Of a DNA stretch of 44,402 nt, positions 1 through 9,802 are shown one piece after another (position 1 is the stretch's first letter; the number at the start of each line of letters is the position of its first letter). The stretch is from positions 92,264 to 136,665 of the forward strand of contig JAGFNW010000027.1 of the NCBI GenBank assembly GCA_017592665.1. Direction: 5' to 3'. Origin of the DNA: Streptosporangiaceae bacterium NEAU-GS5 (GTDB lineage: Bacteria; Actinomycetota; Actinomycetes; Streptosporangiales; Streptosporangiaceae). Position numbers and translations under genes: made by a program. The notes beneath the pieces were generated by a model, which did not search any database, was not told the DNA's origin, and saw only the letters and a program-made list of their open reading frames with translations.

Positions 1-395
1 ACCTCTTTCTCGGGCAGATCTTCGAAGTAGCGCAACACGAGGACGGCCCGTTGCCGCGGGGTCAGGCGGGCAAGGGCCTGGCGTAAGGCCAGCCGGAGAT
101 CGACGGCTGGAGAGCGGTCGTATTCGGGTGGTTCGGGAAGGACGGCGGCCACGGTCTCCCTGCGCCGCCAGGCCGACCGCCACCAGCTGATCTGCTGGTG
201 GTACATGATCCTGCGGACGTACGCCTCCGGGTCCTCCACTTTCGACCAGCGGTCCACGATCTTGGCCAGCGCGGTCTGCAGCAGGTCTTCCGCCGCGTGC
301 TGGTCGCCGCCGGTCAGCAGGTAGGCAAGGCCCATCAGAGCCGGCGACCGGACCGCCACGAACTCGCGGAAGCGTCTCTCTTCTGCCGCGTCCAC
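1..395 (-). CDS. SigE-family (ECF-like) RNA polymerase sigma factor, C-terminus beyond window
   Basis: This would direct RNA polymerase to a specific promoter set. The visible part is the first ~131 residues. Region 2 contains AYLLTGGDQHAAEDLLQTAL and YVRRIMYHQQISWWRS; region 4 begins with RLTPRQRAVLVLRYFEDLPE, just before the window edge. The spacing and the [10 protein letters not shown] linker are typical of the short (~170 aa) actinobacterial SigE-family factors rather than housekeeping sigma. GTG at 395 is chosen because GGAGG lies about 6 nt upstream; an in-frame GTG at 401 would sit inside that ribosome site. It is divergent from tdh across about 124 bp. No anti-sigma gene is visible, but it could lie to the left. 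The family call is firm; the regulon is unknown. Confidence 0.9.
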   Translation of the reverse strand, partial: MDAAEERRFREFVAVRSPALMGLAYLLTGGDQHAAEDLLQTALAKIVDRWSKVEDPEAYVRRIMYHQQISWWRSAWRRRETVAAVLPEPPEYDRSPAVDLRLALRQALARLTPRQRAVLVLRYFEDLPEKE

Positions 396-519
396 GCTCA
401 CCTCCGTTGGTTGGTGTCAGCGGTGAATGTCTGTCCTGAATGACGCGCCGGCGTGGTCCCCTCTATGCAAGGTGAACCCGAATCGCCTCACTGTTTGCGA
501 ACCGGGTAGAAGTGGGGGC

Positions 520-1548
520 ATGAAAGCGCTGCTCAAGGAGCGGGCCGAGCCGGGGCTTCGGCTCGCCGACGTCCCCCGGCCGGTCCCAGGAGCGGGTGAG
601 GTGCTGATCCGAGTCTTGCGTACCGGAATCTGCGGCACCGACCTACATATCCGGAAATTTGATGACTGGGCGCGTCAGACGCTCAAGCCCCCGCTGATCG
701 TCGGGCACGAGTTCAGCGGCGAGGTCGTCGAGCTCGCGCCCGGCGTGACCGACATCGCCATCGGCGACCTGGTCAGCGGCGAAGGGCACCTGGTCTGCGG
801 CAAGTGCCGCAACTGCATGGCCGGGCGGCGTCACCTGTGCATCCACACGATCGGCCTCGGCGTCAACCGCGACGGCGCCTTCGCCGAGTACGTGACGCTG
901 CCGGCGACCAACGTCTGGGTGCACCGCACGCCGGTCGACCCCGACATCGCGGCGATCTTCGACCCGTTCGGCAACGCCGTGCACACGGCCCTCGCCTTCC
1001 CCCTCGTCGGCGAGGACGTCCTCGTCACCGGGGCCGGGCCGATCGGGCTCATGGCCGCGGCCGTGGCCGCCCACGTGGGCGCGCGCAACGTGGTCGTCAC
1101 CGACGTCAGCCCCGAGCGGCTCGCGCTCGCCGAACGCCTCGGCGTCAGCCTCGCGCTCGACATAAGGCACGACACGCTCGAGGACGGCATGCGCAAGCTG
1201 AGCATGCGCGAGGGCTTCGACGTGGGCCTGGAGATGTCCGGAAACCCGGCCGCGGTGCGCGACATGATCGCGCACATGACGCACGGCGGCCGGATCGCCA
1301 TGCTCGGCCTGCCGGCCGAGGAGTTCGCGATCGACTGGGCCACGGTCGTCACCTCCATGCTCACCATCAAGGGCATCTACGGCAGGGAGATGTTCGAGAC
1401 CTGGTACAACATGTCGGTCCTGCTGGAAAAGGGCCTCGACCTGTCCCCCGTGATCACCCACCGCTTTGCGTACGAGGACTTCGACGCGGCCTTCGACACG
1501 GCGGCGAGCGGGACCACCGGCAAGGTCATCCTGGATTGGAGCGCCTGA
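520..1548 (+). CDS. tdh: L-threonine 3-dehydrogenase
   Basis: A zinc-dependent medium-chain dehydrogenase that oxidises L-threonine to 2-amino-3-ketobutyrate with NAD, in the cytoplasm. Catalytic zinc ligands are visible at Cys38 (GICGTDLH) and His63-Glu64 (GHEFSGE). Four structural-zinc cysteines lie at 93, 96, 99 and 107 ([15 protein letters not shown]). The Rossmann glycine motif VTGAGPIGL is near residue 170. The 342-residue length matches characterised Tdh enzymes (~341). The frame is open further upstream, but ATG at 520 is preceded by a GGGGG ribosome site and gives the canonical N-terminus MKALLKE. The stop at 1548 is followed immediately by the kbl ATG at 1549, so the two are surely co-transcribed. 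The pairing with kbl makes threonine much more likely than another polyol or alcohol substrate. Confidence 0.93.
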   Translation: MKALLKERAEPGLRLADVPRPVPGAGEVLIRVLRTGICGTDLHIRKFDDWARQTLKPPLIVGHEFSGEVVELAPGVTDIAIGDLVSGEGHLVCGKCRNCMAGRRHLCIHTIGLGVNRDGAFAEYVTLPATNVWVHRTPVDPDIAAIFDPFGNAVHTALAFPLVGEDVLVTGAGPIGLMAAAVAAHVGARNVVVTDVSPERLALAERLGVSLALDIRHDTLEDGMRKLSMREGFDVGLEMSGNPAAVRDMIAHMTHGGRIAMLGLPAEEFAIDWATVVTSMLTIKGIYGREMFETWYNMSVLLEKGLDLSPVITHRFAYEDFDAAFDTAASGTTGKVILDWSA

Positions 1549-2724
<1,176 letters not shown>

Positions 2725-2738
2725 CCAGGAACAATCAA

Positions 2739-4046
2739 TTGGTGGCCGACGCTTCGGCTGAGGCGGCCGCCCCTGGTCCGGTAAGCTATACCCAACTAAT
2801 TCGACCGGAAATCAGAAAATTGTCGGGACATATGACTGACTGGACCCCTGACGCCCGCGAGCTGGCCGATCTGGAGCTGCTGCTGTCGGGTGCGTACGCG
2901 CCGCTCACGGAATTTCTCGGCGCGGCCGATGTCGAGGCCGTCATCGAGCGGGGGCGGCTGGCCGACGGCACGCCCTGGCCCGACCCGATCACGCTGGCGC
3001 TGCCCGAAGACGTTCCGGTCGGAGCCCGGGTCACGCTGCGCGACCCGGAGGGCGCGTCGGTCGCCGTGCTGACGGTCACCGAACGTTTCGGCCACCACGC
3101 GGCCGGGCCCCTCGAGGCGCTCGACCGGCCGATCTTCGGGCCGTTCGCGCGGCTTCGCCGTACGCCGGCCGAGGTGCGCAAGGAAGTCGGCGACCGCGAC
3201 GTGCTCGCGGTGACCATGCGCGGCCCCCTCGACGCGGCCACCCTCGACGACGTCGCGGCCACCGCCGAAGAGCTGGAGGCCGGGGTGCTGCTGCTCCCGC
3301 TGGCCTTCGGCGAAGACGGGCCGGCGCTGGTCAGGGCCGCGCTCAAGGCGGCCTCCACTCTGGGCGCGGTGGTGACGGCGGTGCCGCTCGCCCCGCGCGA
3401 GGATCCCGAGATCGACCTCGAGCTGCGCGAGCACCTGGCGCTCAACTACGGCGCCACCGAGCACTACGCCGGCCCGGCCCCCCTGAAGATCCCGGGGCCG
3501 CCGCATCGGCGCGGGCTCGTGGTGTTCTTCACGGGTCTGTCCGGGTCGGGCAAGTCGACCATCGCCCGTGGCGTGCGGGACGCCCTGCTCGAGCACGGCG
3601 GGCGGACCGTCACCTACCTCGACGGCGACGTGGTCAGGACGCTGCTGTCCAAGGGCCTCACGTTCAGCCGTGACGACCGCGACCTGAACATCCGCCGGAT
3701 CGGCTTCGTGGCCTCCGAGGTCGCCAGGCACGGCGGCCTGGCCATCTGCGCCCCGATCGCCCCCTACGCGGCGACCCGGGACGAGGTGCGCGAGATGGTC
3801 GAATCGGTGGGCGCCGACTTCGTGCTCGCGCACGTGGCCACGCCGCTGGAGGAATGCGAGCGGCGTGACCGCAAAGGCCTGTACGCCAAGGCCAGGGCCG
3901 GCCTCATCCCCGAGTTCACCGGGATCTCCGATCCTTACGAGGAGCCGGACGACGCCGACCTGGTGATCGACACGACCGGCGTGAGCGTGGAGCGCGCGGT
4001 CGCGACCGTCTACAACCACCTGATATCCGGAGGTTGGATTCGTTGA
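2739..4046 (+). CDS. cysC: Adenylyl-sulfate (APS) kinase with N-terminal degenerate ATP-sulfurylase-like domain
   Basis: The C-terminal ~180 residues are a complete APS kinase, which makes PAPS from APS and ATP. They show P-loop GLSGSGKST (266-274), DGDVVRTLL, DDRDLNIRRIG, and KGLYAKARAG near the end. The N-terminal ~250 residues resemble ATP sulfurylase: a PUA-like start with RELADLELLLSGAYAPL, and a later NYGATEHYAG equivalent to the sulfurylase NYG...H segment. However, the catalytic QTRNP-type motif reads TMRGP and the GRDHAG motif is missing, and this half is shorter than a real sulfurylase, so it is probably inactive. Start: TTG 2739 or GTG 2742 after AGGA; ATG 2832 is an alternative but would remove part of the conserved fold. 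The likely job is PAPS supply for the sulfotransferases nearby, with CysD/CysN making APS. Confidence 0.88.
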   Translation: MVADASAEAAAPGPVSYTQLIRPEIRKLSGHMTDWTPDARELADLELLLSGAYAPLTEFLGAADVEAVIERGRLADGTPWPDPITLALPEDVPVGARVTLRDPEGASVAVLTVTERFGHHAAGPLEALDRPIFGPFARLRRTPAEVRKEVGDRDVLAVTMRGPLDAATLDDVAATAEELEAGVLLLPLAFGEDGPALVRAALKAASTLGAVVTAVPLAPREDPEIDLELREHLALNYGATEHYAGPAPLKIPGPPHRRGLVVFFTGLSGSGKSTIARGVRDALLEHGGRTVTYLDGDVVRTLLSKGLTFSRDDRDLNIRRIGFVASEVARHGGLAICAPIAPYAATRDEVREMVESVGADFVLAHVATPLEECERRDRKGLYAKARAGLIPEFTGISDPYEEPDDADLVIDTTGVSVERAVATVYNHLISGGWIR

Positions 4047-4897
4047 CTCTCGATCTCCCCCTGGTCGCCGGTTCGTTCCTGGTCGCCATCATCGTCGGGT
4101 TGACCGGCATGGGCGGCGGCGCGCTGATGACCCCCATGATGATGTTGTTCTTCAATGTGCCTCCCCTCGCCGCGGTCTCCAGCGACCTCGTGGCCGCCGC
4201 GGTGATGAAGCCGGTCGGCTCGCTGGTGCACCTCCGCCAGGGCACCGTCAACCTGCGGCTCGTGGGCTGGCTGTGCGTCGGCTCCGTGCCGGCCGCCTTC
4301 GGCGGGGTGCTGCTGCTGCGGGCGCTCGGCGACGTACAGGACTTCGTGAAGTACGCCCTGGGAGTGGCCCTGCTGATCGCCGTCGGCGGGTTGGCGGCCA
4401 AGCTCCTCATCGACAGGCGCGCCGGGCGGGAAGACGCCCCTATTGACGTGCGCCCAATCCCTACCCTACTGATCGGTATGGTCGGTGGGCTGATCGTGGG
4501 CATGACCTCGGTGGGCTCCGGCTCGCTCATCATCGTGATGCTGCTGGTGCTCTATCCCTCGATCCGGTCGAACCAGCTGGTCGGCAGCGACCTGCTGCAG
4601 GCCGTGCCGCTGGTCATGTCGGCCGCGCTCGGGCACATCCTGTTCGGCGACTTCAAGCTCGACCTCACGGTCTCGCTCCTGATCGGGTCGATCCCCGGGG
4701 TCTATCTGGGCGCCCGGGTCTCATCCCGGGCGCCGGGGCACATCATCCGGCCGATCCTCTGCGTGGTTTTGCTGGCCTCGGCGCTCAAGCTGCTCGGCGT
4801 GGGCAACATCGCGATGCTGTGGATCGTGGCCGCGGCCTCCATCGCCGCCGCGATCGGCTGGAGCGCGGTCAGGACGCGGGTATCGACGCCTGGCTGA
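4043..4897 (+). CDS. Sulfite exporter TauE/SafE family membrane protein
   Basis: A polytopic membrane protein of about 284 residues with two homologous halves. Each half starts with a glycine-rich hydrophobic segment: IIVGLTGMGGGALMTPMM near residue 13 and GLIVGMTSVGSGSLIIVML near residue 150. This is the hallmark of TauE/SafE (DUF81) transporters, which move sulfite, sulfoacetate or other small anions. The TTG at 4043 is chosen because CCGGAGG lies 9 nt upstream; the in-frame TTG at 4034 would touch that site. The start overlaps the stop of the APS kinase gene (TTGA), so the two are translationally coupled. That context suggests sulfate or another sulfur oxyanion as cargo (inference). The 3' end overlaps the opposing GH26 gene by 29 bp. 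Confidence 0.85.
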   Translation: MTLDLPLVAGSFLVAIIVGLTGMGGGALMTPMMMLFFNVPPLAAVSSDLVAAAVMKPVGSLVHLRQGTVNLRLVGWLCVGSVPAAFGGVLLLRALGDVQDFVKYALGVALLIAVGGLAAKLLIDRRAGREDAPIDVRPIPTLLIGMVGGLIVGMTSVGSGSLIIVMLLVLYPSIRSNQLVGSDLLQAVPLVMSAALGHILFGDFKLDLTVSLLIGSIPGVYLGARVSSRAPGHIIRPILCVVLLASALKLLGVGNIAMLWIVAAASIAAAIGWSAVRTRVSTPG

Positions 4898-5891
4898 AAT
4901 AGGGCTGGCGTGCCAGATCCCTGAACGCGTGGGCCGCGGCCCGCGTCGTGTCGAAGCGCGTGTCGCCTCGCGGCGCGAACGGCGAGTCGAAGTAGACCAG
5001 GGCCTTGATCTGCGGATAGTTCGCGATCTGCCGCTGGACGGACGCGTAGAACGCGGGCTTGAACCCGGGGTTGCCGTGGCGCTCGAAGACCCCCCATTCG
5101 GCCACCATGATCGGCTTGCCGGGGAAGTGGGAGCGCATCCACCGGTAGAACCCCGGCCACGACGGATGATCCGGGCGCGTCTTGTCCACGAGCCCGGCGA
5201 AGTCGTTCACCCGGGCGTCCGCATAGGGGTCGAAGGCGACCCAGTCGACCACGTCGTCGCCCGGATAGAGCCGGTCGAACCACGGTCTGGCAGCCCAGTT
5301 GGGCGCGCCCATGTAGGTCATGACGGTGACCACGTTGCGTGCCCCGTCGGCCCGCAGGCGGGCCACGACGTGCCGGAACATTGCGGCGTACGCGGCGGCC
5401 TGCGCCGGGTCGCGCACGTCGTCCTCCGGCTCGTGGTGGATGGTGAGGAAGAAGCGGCGCGGGAAGGTCTGGGCGATGTGCGTGGCCAGCGCGTCGATCC
5501 GGTCGTCGGCCGCGCCCTTGGCGATCTGATCCCAGGTGTGCTCGGTCGACGGCTTCCAGTTGATCAGTAGCAGCCGCCCGGCGTCGGCGACCCGCCGCTC
5601 CTCTGCCGTTGGGAACAGCTCGGCACCGCGGTGATAGACGTGCACGATGTCGGCCTTGCGGTCCATCCGCCGCTCGGCCTCGGCGACCGCGCGGCCCGGC
5701 CGCCGGCCCGTGAAGACCTCGGGCGCGATCCCCCACCACGCGCCGCAGGTCGGGATGAGCTTGTCGGTGACGGCGCAGCCGGGCGCGACCGGCAGGCCCG
5801 TCAGCCGCGGCGTGACCCCGCGCGCCGTGCTCGACGCGGCCGAGCAGCCCGCGACGAGGACGGCCAGTCCGATGAACGTAATTTGTCGCAC
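4869..5891 (-). CDS. Lipoprotein with GH26-like (beta-mannanase family) glycosidase domain
   Basis: A secreted, lipid-anchored protein of about 340 residues. A short signal peptide ends in a lipobox (LVAGC, Cys about 16). The mature part reads as a GH26-type (beta/alpha)8 hydrolase: WGIAPEVFTGR near the start, the acid/base glutamate in LTIHHEPEDD, and the nucleophile glutamate in MVAEWGVFE. GTG 5891 is preferred because GGGGGA lies 5-6 nt upstream; an upstream in-frame start would spoil the signal peptide. GH26 enzymes cut beta-mannans or related glycans. Its place between sulfate activation and polysaccharide export genes suggests it trims or releases the locally made polymer (inference). 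It is divergent from the Wzz-like gene across 140 bp. The substrate is unknown. Confidence 0.8.
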   Translation of the reverse strand: MRQITFIGLAVLVAGCSAASSTARGVTPRLTGLPVAPGCAVTDKLIPTCGAWWGIAPEVFTGRRPGRAVAEAERRMDRKADIVHVYHRGAELFPTAEERRVADAGRLLLINWKPSTEHTWDQIAKGAADDRIDALATHIAQTFPRRFFLTIHHEPEDDVRDPAQAAAYAAMFRHVVARLRADGARNVVTVMTYMGAPNWAARPWFDRLYPGDDVVDWVAFDPYADARVNDFAGLVDKTRPDHPSWPGFYRWMRSHFPGKPIMVAEWGVFERHGNPGFKPAFYASVQRQIANYPQIKALVYFDSPFAPRGDTRFDTTRAAAHAFRDLARQPYFSQASIPAS

Positions 5892-6031
5892 TTTCGTCCC
5901 CCTACTTGGATATCCGGCCCCCACTTTTCCATCAAGTGAATAATCCAGGGGGAACTTTCAAAGGCGCGAGCAGATTGTCGGCCGGGCGTCCTATAGTGCT
6001 TAACCGCCGGGCATGCCGAACGGGGTGAGCG

Positions 6032-6826
6032 ATGGATCAGGCGACGCACAGCCGCGACCTCTCGGACTATGGCGCGCTGCTGCACCGCCATTGGGTGATC
6101 GTCTCGCTCTTCCTGATAGCGGGCGTCGCCGGCGCCGTGGCCGCCCTGCTGGCGACCCCTCCCGAATATGTGGCGACCGCCCAGGTCCAGGTCCTGCCCA
6201 CCGGCATGCGAGACCAAGGCAACCAGATCACCTCCCGCCAGCGCGAGCCGCTCAATCTCGACACCGAAGCGCAGATCGCCCAATCGTCGGTCGTCGCCGA
6301 CAAGGCCGCGCAATTGCTGAAGAATCCTGATCCCGAGGGATTGCGGAAACGCGTCGGCATCGACGTTCCGCCCAATTCGGCGATTCTTTCCATTTCCTTT
6401 TCCGCGCCCGATTCGCCCGGTGCGGCGGCGGGCGCGCAGGCGTTCGCCGACGCATATCTGAAAAATCGGGCGGAGGCCGCCACACATGCCCTCGACGACG
6501 ATCTGAAGGCGCTGCGGGGGCGGCTCCGCGAGGTCAACGCGGGCCTCGTCAAGGCGGCGGCGGGGGTCGCCGCCCTTCAGAAGGGCACGGCCGAGCGTGC
6601 CGTGGCCGCGCATCAGCAGTCGGTCCTCGCCCGCCAGGGCTACAGCCTCACGCTCAAATACGACGGGCTGCGGACCATCGCCGTCACCCCCGGCATCGTG
6701 ATCAGCCGCGCCCGGCCGCCGGCCCAGCCCGATGCGCCCAGCGTGCCCATCTATCTCGGCGGCGGCCTGTTCGCCGGTCTCGTCCTCGGCGCCGGCGCCG
6801 CCCTGGCCCGCGATCGACGCCGATGA
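6032..6826 (+). CDS. Wzz-like polysaccharide chain-length/export co-polymerase
   Basis: A 264-residue membrane protein with transmembrane segments near residues 22-41 and 240-258 flanking an extracytoplasmic region with helical, coiled-coil-like stretches (for example ALDDDLKALRGRLREV). This is the layout of Wzz/PCP chain-length regulators. The N-terminal stretch YGALLHRHWVIVSLFLIAG is a typical Wzz opening. There is no C-terminal tyrosine-kinase domain after the second membrane segment, unlike many capsule co-polymerases. ATG 6032 follows GGGGTGAG. Its stop overlaps the start of the next gene (ATGA at 6823). It is the first gene of a six-gene plus-strand unit and would set polymer length together with the Wzy-like protein. 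Confidence 0.8.
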   Translation: MDQATHSRDLSDYGALLHRHWVIVSLFLIAGVAGAVAALLATPPEYVATAQVQVLPTGMRDQGNQITSRQREPLNLDTEAQIAQSSVVADKAAQLLKNPDPEGLRKRVGIDVPPNSAILSISFSAPDSPGAAAGAQAFADAYLKNRAEAATHALDDDLKALRGRLREVNAGLVKAAAGVAALQKGTAERAVAAHQQSVLARQGYSLTLKYDGLRTIAVTPGIVISRARPPAQPDAPSVPIYLGGGLFAGLVLGAGAALARDRRR

Positions 6827-8097
6827 AGGTCTCGGCGCTGCCCATCGGGGCGTTGCTGGTCGGCTATCCGGTCTGGTGGGCGCTCGGCTTCGGCGGGCTG
6901 TCGGTCGTCGTGGCCGCCGTTCCGATGGCCGTGGTGCTGTGGCGGCGGCGGCCGATCCGCGCGCCCAAAGGGTTCGGCCTGTGGGCGCTGCTCCTCGCCG
7001 GCTATCTCATCAGCGCGACCACGCTCGCCGAGTCGCCTCCCGGCACCTACGGCGAGTTCGGCTCCGGCCGCGTGACGGGCTACGTGATGCGCCTCGCCCT
7101 CTACTGCGCTCTCCTGATCATGGTCCTCTATCTGGGAAATCTCCGGCCGGAGGAGCTCTCACAGCGGGCCCTGGTCCGGATGCTGGGGGCGCTGTTCATC
7201 GTCACGGTCGCGGGCGGGCTGCTCGGCGTGCTCGCGCCCGGGTTCTCCTACACCTCGCCCGTGGAGCGGCTGCTGCCACAGGCGATCAGCGACCACCCCT
7301 TCGTGCAGAACCTCATCCATCCGACCGCCGCCCAGGTCCAGCGCGTGCTCGGGCACGCCACGCCGCGCCCTGAGGCGCCCTTCGAATGGGCCAACGCCTG
7401 GGGCGGCAACATCTCCGTGCTACTCGTCTGGTTTGTCGTCGGCTGGTGGGTGTATGGCTCGGCCCGCCGGCGGATCGCCTGCGTGGCGCTGCTCGCGGTC
7501 GCGGCCGTCCCGATCGTCTACTCGCTGGATCGCGGGCTGTGGATCGGCCTCGGCGTGTCCGTGGTCTATCTCGCGGTCCGCGGCCGCCGGTTCCTCGCGC
7601 TGGTCGCGGCCGGGGCGGCCGCGGCGGGACTGCTGGCGCTGTCGCCGTTGGGCGCGATCGTGGGCGAGCGGCTCGACAAACCACACAGCAACGACATCCG
7701 CGCCTTCACGGTCGCCACCACCGTCCGGGCCGCCACGTCGTCGCCGCTGATCGGCTACGGCAACACCCGCAACGCGTACGGAAACCATCGGACCATCACG
7801 ACCGGGCGGACGAATTGGTGCCCCGAGTGCGGGCATCCGCCGCTCGGCAGCGACGGGCAACTGTGGCTCCTGCTCATCTCGCAGGGGTTCCTCGGCGCGG
7901 CCCTCTACGTGGGCTTCTTCGCCGGAGCCGTGCGCCGCTACTGGTCCGACCGCTCGCCCATCGGCCAGGCCGGAGTCCTGGTGATGCTGCTCGTGCTGCT
8001 CTACATGGTCGTCTACGACGGCCTGGTCAGCGCCCTGAGCCTCTACTTGATCTCCTTCGCCCTCCTGTGGCGCAACGCCCTGTGGCAGTCGACGTGA
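6823..8097 (+). CDS. Wzy/O-antigen-ligase-like polysaccharide polymerase
   Basis: A hydrophobic protein of 424 residues with about ten or more predicted membrane helices and one large extracytoplasmic loop in the second half. This is the pattern of Wzy polymerases and WaaL-type ligases. The loop holds DIRAFTVATTVRAATSSPLIGYG and then HPPLGSDGQLWLLLISQGFLG, the latter resembling the conserved H...N/G..L....E.G-like segment of the O-antigen ligase family. A CPEC motif just before it (TNWCPECGHPP) could form a disulfide or bind metal. It would polymerise lipid-linked repeat units at the outer membrane face. ATGA overlap with the gene before and GTGA overlap with the gene after indicate one operon. 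Polymerase versus ligase cannot be told from sequence. Confidence 0.8.
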   Translation: MKVSALPIGALLVGYPVWWALGFGGLSVVVAAVPMAVVLWRRRPIRAPKGFGLWALLLAGYLISATTLAESPPGTYGEFGSGRVTGYVMRLALYCALLIMVLYLGNLRPEELSQRALVRMLGALFIVTVAGGLLGVLAPGFSYTSPVERLLPQAISDHPFVQNLIHPTAAQVQRVLGHATPRPEAPFEWANAWGGNISVLLVWFVVGWWVYGSARRRIACVALLAVAAVPIVYSLDRGLWIGLGVSVVYLAVRGRRFLALVAAGAAAAGLLALSPLGAIVGERLDKPHSNDIRAFTVATTVRAATSSPLIGYGNTRNAYGNHRTITTGRTNWCPECGHPPLGSDGQLWLLLISQGFLGAALYVGFFAGAVRRYWSDRSPIGQAGVLVMLLVLLYMVVYDGLVSALSLYLISFALLWRNALWQST

Positions 8098-8996
8098 CCG
8101 ACGCGAAGATCCGCCTGGCCTACCTCGAGGAGGTGATCCGCATGCTCTACCCGCCGTCCGCCGTGACGAGCCCGCGGACGCTGCTGCCGCACCGGCTCGT
8201 GCCTCGCCGTCTGGTCCCCCGCGCGCCCTGGCACGTCGGCGGCCGCGTGCAGGTGCACGTCGGGCCGGACAGCGTCGAGGCACACCTGTCCGATGTGCTG
8301 GGCCAGCGGGTGCGGGCCGTCCTCCACGTGCGGCCCGCCCGCAGGGCCAACCGCAAGCCCGTGCTCGAGGCGCACGGCGAAGGCGGGCTGCTGGCGTTCG
8401 CCAAGATCGGCACCCCGGTCGCGGCCGATCTGGTCCGGCACGAGGCGGCCGTCCTCCGCATGGTCGCCGAACGGCCGGCGAAAGTGGTGGTCGCGCCCAC
8501 CGTCCTCCACCACGGGGTCTGGCGCGGCCTGGAGGTCCTCGTGCTGTCCCCGCTTCCGGCCGTCCGCCGTCCCGTGCCACGCGACCTGCTGCATCTGGCC
8601 ATTCGCGAGATCGCGGGCTGGCACGGCGACGAGCCGGCGCACGCCTGGCACGGCGATCTGTCCCCATGGAACGTCTCCCCCAGCCCCGACGGCCGGCTGC
8701 TCGTGTGGGATTGGGAGCGGTTCGGCGCCGGCGTCCCCCTCGGGTTCGACGCCATGCACCACTTCTTCCACCGGGCCCTGCGCCGGATGCCGCCGGCGGT
8801 CGCCGCCCGTGCCTGTCTGGCTCAGGCGGGCCGCCTGCTCGAGCCCTATGGAGTCGCTTTTCACCAGGCGCGGGGCACGGCCGCGCACTATCTCGTCACC
8901 CTCGCCGACCGGCACCATCGCGACGGGCACGAGCCGCTCGGTCCGCCCGCCGCCTGGCTCTATCCAGTGATCGACGACCCGGAGGCGTTCCTGTGA
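8094..8996 (+). CDS. Aminoglycoside-phosphotransferase-fold kinase in the polysaccharide operon
   Basis: A 300-residue protein of the APH/choline-kinase fold. The catalytic loop is WHGDLSPWN (about residue 184) and the metal-binding segment is LLVWDWERFG, the normal order for this superfamily. The frame is open far upstream, but GTG 8094 overlaps the previous stop (GTGA) and gives a compact protein. The N-terminal ~100 residues have no motif I recognise. Family members phosphorylate small hydroxyl compounds such as aminoglycosides, choline, homoserine or sugars. Inside an overlapping polysaccharide operon a sugar or glycan-intermediate substrate is more likely than an antibiotic (inference). 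The next gene starts at 8993, overlapping this stop. Confidence 0.72.
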   Translation: MTDAKIRLAYLEEVIRMLYPPSAVTSPRTLLPHRLVPRRLVPRAPWHVGGRVQVHVGPDSVEAHLSDVLGQRVRAVLHVRPARRANRKPVLEAHGEGGLLAFAKIGTPVAADLVRHEAAVLRMVAERPAKVVVAPTVLHHGVWRGLEVLVLSPLPAVRRPVPRDLLHLAIREIAGWHGDEPAHAWHGDLSPWNVSPSPDGRLLVWDWERFGAGVPLGFDAMHHFFHRALRRMPPAVAARACLAQAGRLLEPYGVAFHQARGTAAHYLVTLADRHHRDGHEPLGPPAAWLYPVIDDPEAFL

Positions 8997-9802
8997 TCAA
9001 GAAGTCGATCCAGGCCGCGGCGCTGGCCGCTGGACGGGTCACGGCAAACCGCCGGATGCTGCCGTCGTTCCTCATCGTCGGGGCGCAGCGCTGCGGCACC
9101 ACGTCCCTCTATCGGGCGCTGGCGCAGCATCCGGAGCTGCGCAAACCGGTTTTCCACAAGGGTGTGCACTACTTCGACGTCGCCTACGACAAGGGCCTCG
9201 GGTGGTATCGGGCCCATTTCCCGATCCAGTCGCCGGGCATGGCGTTCGAGTCGTCGCCGTATTACCTGTTCCATCCGCTGGCGGCGGCCAGGATCGCCCG
9301 CGATCTGCCGGAAGTGCGGCTGATCGTGCTGGTCAGAGACCCGGTCGAGCGGGCCGCCTCGGCGCATGCTCACGAGCACGCCCGCGGCTTCGAGCCCGAG
9401 CCGATCTTCGAGCGCGCGCTCGAATTGGAGGATGGCCGCCTGGCCGGCGAGGCCGCGCGGCTGCGCTCCTCGCCCTACGCCGTCAGCCACGCCCACCAGC
9501 ACCAGGCCTATCTGGGGCGGGGCCGCTACGCCGAACAACTGGCCCGGCTGGAGCCCCTGTTCGGGAGAGAGCGTGTGCTGGTGGTCGACAGCGGGCGGCT
9601 GTTCGCCGACCCCACGGCCGCCTATGCCCGTGTTCTGCGGTTTCTCGAGATGCCCTGGCATCCGGCCGCCTTCAGCAGGCACAACGCCCGGCCGCGCCCG
9701 CCGCTGCCGCAGTCCGTGCGGCGTCGCCTCGACGACCACTTCGCGCCCTTCGACGCGGCGTTGACGCCCTGGCTGGGAGCGGTCCCCTCGTGGCGCGCCT
9801 GA
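8993..9802 (+). CDS. PAPS-dependent sulfotransferase (first of three)
   Basis: A 269-residue sulfotransferase that would move sulfate from PAPS to a hydroxyl or amino group on a carbohydrate. The 5'-phosphosulfate-binding loop is FLIVGAQRCGTTSLY (about residues 23-37) and the 3'-phosphate-binding motif is LIVLVRDPVERAASAHAHE. The VGAQRCGTT form is typical of the heparan-sulfate/NodH-like carbohydrate group. GTG 8993 overlaps the previous stop (GTGA). The next gene begins 13 bp before this stop. It is cytoplasmic, with no signal or membrane segment, so sulfation would occur on nucleotide- or lipid-linked precursors before flipping. It shares only the general motifs with the other two sulfotransferases here. 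Confidence 0.87.
   Translation: MIKKSIQAAALAAGRVTANRRMLPSFLIVGAQRCGTTSLYRALAQHPELRKPVFHKGVHYFDVAYDKGLGWYRAHFPIQSPGMAFESSPYYLFHPLAAARIARDLPEVRLIVLVRDPVERAASAHAHEHARGFEPEPIFERALELEDGRLAGEAARLRSSPYAVSHAHQHQAYLGRGRYAEQLARLEPLFGRERVLVVDSGRLFADPTAAYARVLRFLEMPWHPAAFSRHNARPRPPLPQSVRRRLDDHFAPFDAALTPWLGAVPSWRA

Noticed and set aside
5941-6031. An ECF-type promoter (GGAAC at 5951) or TATAGT -10 element before the Wzz-like gene
   Set aside because: Neither has a partner element at proper spacing, so the promoter cannot be placed with confidence.
8094-8996. Aminoglycoside resistance gene
   Set aside because: The fold matches, but the gene is embedded in and overlaps a polysaccharide operon, and no resistance-specific features are visible.
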